Origin: Bactericera cockerelli
Taxonomy: Eukaryota; Arthropoda; Insecta; Hemiptera; Triozidae
Direction of reading: 5' to 3'
Assembly (NCBI GenBank): GCA_024516035.1
Contig: CM044959.1
Coordinates: forward strand, 34,276,662-34,340,661
Length of the DNA stretch: 64,000 nucleotides
Shown here: one piece after another, positions 54,711 through 64,000 of the stretch
Numbering within the stretch: position 1 is the first letter of the stretch
Layout: each line of letters starts with the position of its first letter
The notes under the pieces: model-generated
What the model was told of the DNA's origin: nothing
The model's input: the letters and a program-made list of their open reading frames with translations, nothing else
Databases searched by the model: none
Translations under genes and position numbers: made by a program

Positions 54711-55860
54711 ATTTTTTATTCCCAAGGAAACACAATAAATTGAACTTAATTTGCCTTTCAATGTATTATAATCATAGTTTGGGGTATCAAATAGTCATAA
54801 AACTATTTATAAGCATAATAATATCCAGAAGCTATCTTGTTAGAGGATTTTAAGCACCCTCTGGAGTGGTATGAAACTCTTTTTCCATTGTGAAGGTCTC
54901 AGTTAGTATAATAATAGAGTAAATCCTTCGTAAAAATATCGTGGACTGATAACGATAGCTGATAGTGATAAAAATAAAACGTGAAAATCAGTTTCAATTG
55001 CTATTATTTAAATTTTCCCGCGAAATAAATATCCGAAAAGAGGCTTAAACATTTGGCAATATTTCGACAGTGAAAATATTAAACGAAAAAAAAAAGAATA
55101 GGTACTGTAAAAGGCGTAGAAAAGACCACATAACCGAATTTGTTTCGAGAAGTTTTCATAAAATTGTATGATTTGATCAGTAATCAAAGAAGAAAATCGC
55201 TGAAATTACATTGCAAGCTTAGGGAATTGTGTTTTTTTGCCCTTACAGGTTTACGGCAACGCTGTAAACACAACTGAAGCCCGGCTTCAGATTTATTTAC
55301 ACAGGGAACATAGGGAGTTGTTTATCTATTTTTTAAATCTATGGAAAAAACATCCCAGGGCAGTGTATTTATGCCTCGAATTGAGCGCCATTTCTGTTAA
55401 AATTCAGCCAAATTTTAATTTTTCATCATGATTCAGAACTATATTTTGGGCTATATTTTTTACTATTGATACGAAAAATTGCAATTTGAAGATGTATCGA
55501 AAAAAAGGAAAGGGAAAAATAGACTTTAAAAAAAAATTGAACTCATGATTAAATATCTCTTTCTCTCTCTCTCTCTCTCTGGTTTTTCAATATTTTTCGA
55601 TGCAACCAACTGCATTTGAAGGAAAATATGCTTGACTATCCTTGCACGGAGTCAAAATTTACTACTGGCTATCGTTTTTTTAAAAACGTGCATCGATTCA
55701 AGTGACCTCTAGACCTGTGAAGAACAGGGATTTGGCCATACCTATTTAACGAAGCAAAATGCCTCACTGCAACTACCAACTGCCTATCATTTCTTTAAAA
55801 ACGTGCATAGATCCAAGTGGTCTATAGACTTGTGTGAAAAACAGGGATTTGAACTTATTA
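54711..55860. other. AT-rich DNA, no gene
   Basis: A 64-codon frame at 55237-55431 begins near a CCCTTACAG acceptor-like site, but its product is unrecognised. A (CT)n run lies at about 55559-55580. Short direct repeats containing AAAAACGTGCATNGATNCAAGTG occur at about 55682 and 55797. Confidence 0.35.
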
Positions 55861-55861
55861 T

Positions 55862-56335
55862 AGAACTACAGTTCTATAGTAAGAAGTAAACTGGAATACG
55901 CCTCAGCTATCTGGAATCCCCAAAATATTAAAAACATAAAACTAATAGAAAACGTACAATCCAAATTTGTTAGGTACCTATTTAGAAAATTTCATGGGTT
56001 CTACCCAACCTTCCCTAACAATATCTCTGCTTCACTCATTTGCGAGCAGCTCCAACTTCATTTCCTAAAAAACCGACGAGATATAAATGCCCTTGTATAC
56101 GACCTGTGTAATGGGTTAGTGCACTGTCCAAAAGCTAGAGAAGGCATAGCCTATAATGTCCCACAAATACATCTAAGATCAACAAGCAGAGAAAAAATCT
56201 TTTCCACCTAAATCCTTCAGATAAAACTGTTTACTCTCACTCAACGGTCCCACGCATTCTTAGCCTATACCTACAACACATTTGCACAAGAACTAGATAT
56301 AGGGATAAATAGACTGGCATATATTAATTAATTGA
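55862..56335 (+). pseudogene. LINE ORF2 C-terminal fragment
   Basis: A frame without a start reads NYSSIVRSKLEYASAIWNP, the standard segment after the RT core of CR1/Jockey-type LINEs (YxSxVRSxLEYAxxVWNP), then about 95 codons ending in a stop near 56211. A further frame continues RSHAFLAYTYNTFAQ to about 56330. It is 5'-truncated with at least one stop. Confidence 0.75.
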
Positions 56336-58000
56336 TCATTAATGTTATTGATTTTTATAATTTTTATATTATTTTTTTAAACATAGATATATATTTATAT
56401 TTTTCCCCCTTTGTAAATTTTCATGTAATTGCATCATAAATGATGCGTTTGAAAATATTTAAGAAGAAAAAAAATAATCTTTAACGAAGCCAAATTCCCC
56501 ACTGTCACTTTATTTTATATGATAGTCCACGGTGGGCTATCATATAAAATTTTATATGATGGTCCACGTTTAAGGGAATTAACATACCCTTAAAATACAT
56601 GAATCTGTACGCGGTAAATCCTGTATAATCCATTCTAAAAACATCTCCGATGCATAAGCCAGTGTACCGAATTTGAAGTATCTACATAGTAGGTACTTTA
56701 CACTTAATAGGGTTCATTTTTTTTTACATAAATCCATCCATTATCTATCTTAGGTCTGTGTAACTTAGCATTAGAGACATGTGAGCTGTGTGTTTTAAAT
56801 TTCTGAAACTATCAGTTCCCAAACTATTCATTTTTATGTAATCCATCCATATTCTATCTTAGCTTGACGTTAACTAACATAAGCGACATGGGAAACAATT
56901 TTATAACCATCTCTAATACTTCACTTGTTTACCAAATTTCAAGTATCTCGCTCTTACCGTTTGATTGATACATAGTTTTTTATTACATGAACTATTCTTA
57001 CCCAGATCTACAGTGCTTAACATTACTAGTTGCATTTGACCAGAACCATAACCATCATGAATATCAAGAAACTAAGATGTGTGCATGAGACTAGCATAAG
57101 AATATCTTAATATATAAATGTCAAAGTCACTGACTGACCACTGACTGATCATCGCTCTACAGCCCAAACCGTAATACCTAGGAAGCTGAAATTTGGTAGG
57201 TATTTATTTATTTATTTCTTACAAGGGTGGAGTATACTACTATTTCACCCAGAAAAAGTTCCAACTCAGGCAAATAATTAAAATCAAATAGAAAAAATAG
57301 TCAAACAAAAATAATAATAGGAACAAAGTAAGGGTCAACTTCAAAACAGGACCAGCTCCAACCCCAGCTGGGCCACTCTAAACAAAGCCCTTAAGTTGGG
57401 TTTCAAGTTTCGAGTTTTGAATTGACCATGAAACTAGTTCTAAGGGACGCAATATTTACCCAGAACCCGGTCTTTACTTGAGGAAAAACCCAGCTAGGAA
57501 CAAGTCAATCCTGCTTTAATGTTTGACACTAAAAATATAAAAATGAACACAAATGGTAAAACAAAATAAGATAAGATAAAGGAAACAAAAGAAAAACTAA
57601 AAAAGAAAACATAATTATAAAATTTAGGTACTCAAGGTACCACCATACACCAACATTATTATTAATTAGCATTAATTATTATTAATTATTAACATGAGAT
57701 ATGGATTCCAAGCCAACCCCACCAACTCTGAGAATCACTCAGGGGCCAGGCCAGGACAGTCGCCGCGGACTGTTAGCTGATGAGGACCAACCAGTCCTAA
57801 ACAGCCGTCCCAACCCGGCACCCAGCAGCCCCCAAAGCCGGGTGCAATCGGTCCAAAAACCACATCTCATAGTAATATGTGAAACACCATTGCAAAATAA
57901 CATATACATACTGTAGATAGGTATTAGGTTGGTGGGTCCTTTATTTATTATTGTATTCAAATATTGAGTGATAGGTAATACCTTTCATACTGACAAGACA
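56336..58000. other. AT-rich DNA, no gene
   Basis: Contains a local inverted pair near 56515-56570 (ATATGATAGTCCACGGTGGGC, then ATATGATGGTCCACG). A segment at about 57133-57205 (TGACTGACCACTGACTGATC, then AGCCCAAACCGTAATACCTA) looks like a dispersed insect repeat, from memory. The 71-codon frame at 57701 is unsupported. Confidence 0.4.
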
Positions 58001-58495
58001 AGTCACTATGCTATTTTATCTAGATTGATTTTGAAAGATTCAACTGATGTTGAGGAAATGGCAAAATCAGGAAGTGAGTTCCACAACTCAAATTGTCTAT
58101 TTGAGAAGAAGAATTTTCTCAAATCCTTCTTAAAAGTTTCTTTCTTAAGAAGCATTGAATGGCCTCTTCTAGATTCCCTATTATTAAAATTAAACATGTA
58201 TTTTAGGTCAAAATTTATCAGATCTTTTAAAACAATAAACATGAAAATCAAGTCACCTCTTTCTCTTCTTTTTTCTAAAGTAGTTAAATGTAAGCATTTT
58301 AATCTGTCCTCATATGATTTATTTTTAAGAGATTTTGGAAGTTTGGTGAAGGATTTTTGAACTCTTTCTAAGGCAATAATGTGTTTTTGTAAATGAGGAT
58401 TCCAAATAGAGGCATTATAGTCAAGTACAGGTCTAATATAAGAGCGATACAAAGTGAGAATAAAATAGGGTGATTTGTTTTCAAAAACTCTCTTA
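58001..58495 (-). pseudogene. LINE ORF2 fragment, 3' part
   Basis: Minus-strand frame reads YFILTLYRSYIRPVLDYNAS, then IWNPHLQKHI, and ends DKIA with a stop at 58006. This is the C-terminal region of a CR1/Jockey-type RT. The reading starts abruptly at the end of the foldback element at 58496-60000; its upstream continuation is at 60001-60240. Confidence 0.8.
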
Positions 58496-60001
58496 TACAG
58501 GGTGGGGCAAAAGTCTGGAAACCCATGAATAACTTTCAAATGCCTTCTTCAGAAAACTTAAAATTTTGTACGGTAAACCGGGCTAATAAGACCTTTTTTA
58601 CTTTCCTTATCCTATAATAAGGAAAGTATTGTATTCGTCGAAAATTTGACCTACCCAGTTTTTCACATTTCTGGACGAATCATAGCCTCAGAATACCAAA
58701 AAAGTTGTTTTCAGCCATTGGTCCGTGCGTCTGTCTGTGTGTGTGTGTGTAAACAGGATATCTCGATAACGGTAAGAGCTAGAGACTTGAAATTTAGTAT
58801 GCAAATTAATTTCATACACCAGACGAACCACGAAACTTTTGGTTGAAATCGGCCGCAAGATGCGGCCGTAGGGCCGCAAATATTGGCCGCAGCCGCTGCT
58901 TCTTTGAATTGGTTAAAAATACAAAAAAAGTTAGAGAACAACATTTTCTCGCATTAAAAAAATAATAGGGGTTTAATCTGATCATTTTTTTGATATCTTG
59001 AATTTTTTGGAACCCGGCCACAATTTACCGGTATTTTGGGGGGACCCGCTTGGACTAACTTTTTTATTATTCACCCTAGATGGGGGTTGCGACATATCAA
59101 AACCAATGATTTTGAGGTGCTGATTATGAATTTAACATTGATTTTTAACTATCTGTTACTGTTGAGTCACCAGTGGCGGATTTCGACTTCTTTGTGGGGG
59201 ATAAGGAAAGTCGTGTGATGTTTACACCAGATTTTTTAGAGTGGGGTTGATTTTTGTTACCGGCCCCCATGTTGGGGCCAGGGGGGCCAACTTCATTTTT
59301 TTAAATACGAACCCCCAACTTGCGATACATTTTTGGAAAGGTCTTTAAATAAGAAATACATTGGTGCAAATTTTATTTTTTTAATATTATTTGTTTGCAA
59401 ATGACGTCCAACTTTGTGTATGCAGTAAAGTCTGAAAACCCCTGAATATCTTTCGAAAGGACTTTCTCAGTAAATTTAAAATTGTGTACGGTAATCCTTG
59501 GTAATTAGACCTTATATTAGAATTGGACCGATTTTTTGTACTGGCCCCCATGTCGGGGCCAGGGAGGTCAACTTCATTTTTTTAAATACGAAACCCCACC
59601 TTGCGATACATTTTTGGAAAGGTCTAATTACCCCGACATACCATGCACAATTTTAAATTAACTGAGAAAGCCCTTTCAAAAGATATTCAGGGGTTTCCAG
59701 ACTTTACTGCATACACAAAGTGGGACGCCATTTGCAAACAGTTTAATATTTAAAAAATAAATTTTGCAACAATGTATTTCTTACTTAAAGACCTTTCCAA
59801 AAATGTATCGCAAGGTGGGGGTTCGTCTTTAAAAAAATGAAGTTGGCCCCCCTGGCCCCGACATGGGAGCCGGTAACAAAAATCAACCCAACTCTAAAAA
59901 AAGGTCTTATTAGCCCGGTTTACCTCACAAAATTTTAATTTTACCGAAGAAGCCATTCGAAAGTTATTCAGGGGTTTCCAGACTTTTGCCCCACCCTGTA
60001 T
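58496..60001. mobile_element. Foldback element 3 inserted in a LINE
   Basis: Ends are TACAGGGTGGGGCAAAAGTC and its near-perfect complement. The arms extend past 100 nt each (58497-58600 and about 59895-60000), then continue inwards as a second inverted pair (about 59240-59560 against 59560-59895). TA lies at both ends. A further insertion occupies about 58601-59239. No transposase frame. Confidence 0.85.
58601..59239. mobile_element. Element nested within foldback 3
   Basis: Starts with TACTTTCCTTATCC and has the complement GGATAAGGAAAGTC near 59201-59214. Removing the segment restores continuity between GACCTTTTTT and AGAGTGGGGTTGATTTTTGT, which is contiguous on the other arm of foldback 3. 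It contains GTGTGTGTGT and a GCCGCA-rich part. No convincing gene. Confidence 0.65.
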
Positions 60002-60240
60002 AGATAGATTTTACTATTACATTTCTTGATGATAGTTACTATGTGTTCATCCCAGGATAGGTTGGAATCAACAATAGTACCCAGATCTTTTTGATGCAGA
60101 ACAGCTTTAAGAGGTTCACCAGATTGAAAAAAGTATTGCTGATGGGGATTGTTTTTTCCTAAATGAAGTACTGTACACTTGGACTTGTTGAGAGGTAGCT
60201 TGGTCTTATAGTCTAGATGTGCAATAAGACGGGATTTCTC
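60002..60240 (-). pseudogene. LINE ORF2 fragment, 5' part
   Basis: Minus-strand frame reads LPLNKSKCTVLHLGKNNP, then LGTIVDSNLSWDEHIVTIIK and KCNSKIYL, typical of the region between the RT active site and the C-terminus. It stops at the edge of foldback 3 and continues at 58495. Above about 60210 the similarity fades and no RT active site is present. Confidence 0.8.
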
Positions 60241-60334
60241 GAAATTCCCACTACAACACCTGCCACTGGCGAAAAAGGATTTTTTGCTTTCACGGCCATG
60301 CCTCGTCCCGCAAAGCGGGCGACAGCCCGCTTGT
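60241..60334. other. GC-rich junction before the reverse satellite
   Basis: Unlike the surrounding DNA, this short stretch is GC-rich. CCCGCAAAGCGGG and GCGGGCGACAGCCCGC overlap at 60307-60330, giving two mutually exclusive hairpins. Family unknown. Confidence 0.5.
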
Positions 60335-63300
60335 ATGGTATAATTTAGGCCGAAAATTTGCCCTGGAGACCGCCTGCCGACCAAGTTATTTCTTCGAATT
60401 TTAGGTTTTCTTGTCTCAAAGACCATGCGACATCATAATCAGAAATAAAAATATAGCATCGAGGCTCTCGAAAAATTGGAAAAATATATAACTACGAGCT
60501 GGACATGAGGCTAGCATAGGAATATATGGTATACTTTAGGCCGAAAAATTGCCCCGATGACCACCGGCCGACCAAGTTATATCTATCAATTTTACGTTTT
60601 CTTGTCCCTAAGACCATGTGACATCATAATCAGAAATAAAAATATAGCATCAAGGCTCTCAAAAAATTGGAAAAATATATAACTACGAGCTGGACATGAT
60701 GCTAGTATAGGAATATATGGTATACCTTAGGCCGAAAAATTTCCTAGATGACCACCGGCCGACCAAGTTATATCTATGAATTTTAGGTTTTCTTGTCTCT
60801 TAGACTATGCGACATCATAATCAGAAATGAAAATATAGCATCGAGGCTCTCAAAAAATTGGAAAAATATATAACTACGAGCTGGACATGAGGCTAGCATA
60901 GGAACTATGGTATACCTTAGGCCGAAAAATTGCCCCGATGACCACCGGCCGACCAAGTTATATCTATGAATTTTACGTTTTCGTGTCTCTAAGACCATGT
61001 GACATTATAATCAGAAATAAAAATATAGCATCGAGGCTCTTGAAAAATTGGAAAAATATATAACTACGAGCTGGACAAGAGGCTAGTTTAGGAATATATG
61101 GTATACTTTAGGCCGAAAAATTGCCCCGATGACCACCGGCCGACCAAGTTATATCTATCAATTTTAAGTTTTCGTGTCTCTAAGACCATGTGACATTATA
61201 ATCAGAAATAAAAATATTGCATCGAGGCTCTCGAAAAATTGGAAAAATATATAACTACGACCTGGACATGAGGCTAGCATAGGAACTATGGTATACCTTA
61301 GGCCGAAAAATTGCCCGATGACCACCGGCCGACCAAGTTATATCTATGAATTTTACGTTTTCGTGTCTCTAAGACCATGTGACATTATAATCAGAAATAA
61401 AAATATAGCATCGAGGCTCTTGAAAAATTGGAAAAATATATAACTACGAGTGGACAAGAGGCTAGTTTAGGAATATATGGTATACTTTAGGCCGAAAAAT
61501 TGCCCCGATGACCACCGGCCGACCAAGTTATATCTATCAATTTTAAGTTTTCGTGTCTCTAAGACCATGTGACATTATAATCAAAAATAAAAATATTGCA
61601 TCGAGGCTCTCGAAAAATTGGAAAAATATATAACTACGACCTGGACATGAGGCTAGCATAGGAATATATGGTATACCTTAGGCCGAAAAATTGCCTAGAT
61701 GACCACCGGCAGACCAAGTTATATCTATGAATTTTAGGTTTTCTTGTCTCTTAGACTATTCGACATCATAATCAGAAATAAAAATGTAGCATCAAGGCTC
61801 TCAAAAAATTGGAAAAATATATAACTACGAGCTGGACATGATGCTAGTATAGGAATATATGGTATACCTTAGGCCGAAAAATTTCCTAGATGACCACCGG
61901 CCGACCAAGTTATATCTATGAATTTTAGGTTTTCTTGTCTCTTAGACTATGCGACATCATAATCAGAAATGAAAATATAGCATCGAGGCTCTCAAAAAAT
62001 TGGAAAAATATATAACTACGAGCTGGACATGATGCTAGTATAGGAATATATGGTATACTTTAGGCCGAAAAATGGCCCGCGATGACCACCGGCCGACCAA
62101 GTTATATCTATCAATTTTACGTTTTTTTGTCCCTAAGGCCATGTGACATCATAATCAGAAATAAAAATATAGCATCGAGGCTCTCGAAAAATTGGAAAAA
62201 TATATAACTACGAGGTGGACATGAGGCTAGTATAGGAATATATGGTATACTTTAGGCCGAAAAATTGCCCCGATGACCACCGGCCGACCAAGTTATATCT
62301 ATAAATTTTACGTTTTCTTGTCCCTAAGACCATGTGACATCATAATCAGAAATAAAAATATAGCATCGAGGCTCTCGAAAAATTGGAAAAATATATAACT
62401 ACGAGCTGGGCATGAGGCTAGTATAGGAATATATGGTATACTTTAGGCCGAAAAATTGCCCTATGACCACCGGCCGACCAAGTTATATCTATGAATTTTA
62501 CGTTTTCGTGTCCTTTAAGACCATGTGACATTATAATCAGAAATAAAAATATAGCATCGAGGCTCTCGAAAAATTGGAAAAATATATAACTACGAGCTGG
62601 ACATGAGGCTAGATTAGGTATATGGTATACTTTAGGCCGAAAAATGCCCCGATGACCACCGGCCGACCAAGTTATATCTATATTTTTACGTTTTCTTGTC
62701 CCTAAGACCATGTGACATCATAATCAGAAATAAAAATATAGTGTATTTTAGGAAATGCCGATGCCGGCGCAATTATTTTATTTTGTCCAGCAGGAATACA
62801 GAAATAAAAATAGACGTCTGAAAATGAAATTATACTGAGTGATGAGGTGTAGTTGATTAGGCCAAATGCATGACCGGCAGTTATTTTTGTTTGTCAAGAA
62901 TGGATAATGATAAATATGCATCGAGCATCCGAAAATTGGAAAATATATTTAATACGTTGGACTGAGGCTATAGGAATATATGGTATACTTAAGACCTAAA
63001 TTGCCCGTGAAACGCGACAAATTATATCTATCATGATTTTAGGTTTTCTGTCCTAGACATTCGAATCATAGTCAAAAATCAAAATGTAGCATCAGGCTCC
63101 AAATAATTGAAAATATATACTACGAGCTGGAATTGATGCTAGATAGGAAATATGATACTAGGCCCGAAAAATTGGCCAGATGACCACCGGCCGACCAAGT
63201 TTATCTATAATTTTAGGTTTTTTGTCCTAACATGACATCATAATCAGAAATAAAAATATAGCATCGAGGCTCTCGAAAATTGAAAAATATATAATACGAG

Positions 63301-64000
63301 TGGACATGATCGTAATAGAATATATGGTATACTTTAGGCGAAAAATGTCCCGATGACCGGCCGACCAAGTATATCTATCAATTTTACGTTTTTTGCCCTA
63401 AGACCATGTGACATCATAATCAGAAATTAATATAAGCATCGAGGCTCTCGAAAAATTGAAAAATATATAACTACGAGGTGGACATAGGCTAGTATAGGAA
63501 TATATGGTATACTTTAGGCCGAAAAAATTGCCCGAGACCACCGGCCGACCACGTTATATCTATCTTTTTACGTTTTTTGTCCCTAAGACCATGGACATCA
63601 TAATCAGAAATAAAAAATAGCATCGAGGCTTCGAAAAATTGGAAAAATAATAACTACGAGGTGGACATGAGGCTAGTATAGGAATATATGGTATACTTTA
63701 GGCCGAAAAATTGCCCCGATGACCACCGGCCGACCAAGTTATATCTATCATTTTTACGTTTTTTGTCCCAAAGACCATGCGACATCATAATCAGAAATAA
63801 AAATAGCATCGAGGCTCCGAAAAAATTGGAAAAATATATAACTACGAGGTGGACATGAGGCTAGTATAGGAATATATGGTATACTTTAGGCCGAAAAATA
63901 TGCCCCGATGACCACCGGCCGACCAAGTTATATCTATCATTTTTACGTTTTCTTATCCTAAGACCATGCGACATCATAATCAGAAATAAAAATATAGCAT
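60335..64000 (-). repeat. 190-bp satellite array, reverse, more than 19 copies
   Basis: The same monomer as 51940-54615 in the opposite orientation (TGACCACCGGCCGACCAAGT recurring), running off the window. At least one two-monomer block (about 60905-61285 and 61265-61650) repeats almost exactly. Copies from about 62750 to 63340 carry many small deletions and are the most eroded. Confidence 0.95.

Noticed and set aside
60783..62711. Minus-strand frames of 71 and 97 codons
   Set aside because: They are readings across satellite monomers, with no independent coding signal.

Overview
The window looks like AT-rich, repeat-dense chromosomal DNA of an insect, most likely a hemipteran. That guess rests on texture (long GA/CT tracts, tRNA-headed SINEs, BEL/Pao, Helitron and foldback elements) and on fragments of an animal receptor gene. 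There is no prokaryotic organisation. Species identity cannot be read from the sequence.

Layout. 1-9647: a BEL/Pao LTR retrotransposon whose gag is split by about 2.6 kb of later insertions (SINE-like units, a 45-bp minisatellite, a long-armed foldback element); pol is a single 1505-codon frame and the 3' LTR is clear. 9648-27880: intergenic or intronic DNA with polypurine tracts, a 31-bp-like minisatellite, LINE relics of two families, SINEs and a TACAGGGTG-ended element. 27882-32682: three internal exons of a plus-strand host gene with matching splice phases. They include one I-set immunoglobulin exon that most resembles the Ig domain of ROR receptor tyrosine kinases. Its introns carry a tandem duplication that makes a possible 27-nt microexon, a LINE tip lying 10 bp past a splice donor, and a 2.1-kb hAT-type element with a perfect 8-bp target duplication inside a SINE. 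33360-34470: a lone satellite monomer with a 910-bp near-perfect foldback at its end. 34850-40115: three kinds of tandem repeat, two with higher-order structure and one with conserved hairpins, leading into the end of a Helitron.

40065-47162 (minus strand): an intact 2365-codon Helitron protein. It has a 15-residue basic repeat array, a zinc-binding region, a HUH Rep domain with two tyrosines, a PIF1-type helicase and, unusually, a C-terminal ubiquitin-specific protease (USP) domain with the Cys, QQD and His boxes visible. This is the main candidate for something not widely described. A 22-nt C tract lies immediately before its start codon.

47190-64000: a duplicated 0.8-kb block, a tRNA-Gly-headed SINE, two arrays of a 190-bp satellite in opposite orientations (about 14 and more than 19 copies), and between them a THAP-domain fragment and two LINE relics. 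One LINE is cut by a foldback element that itself contains another insertion.

Functionally, the only evident host gene is the Ig-exon gene. Everything else recognisable is mobile or repetitive DNA, with the Helitron and BEL pol the most intact frames.
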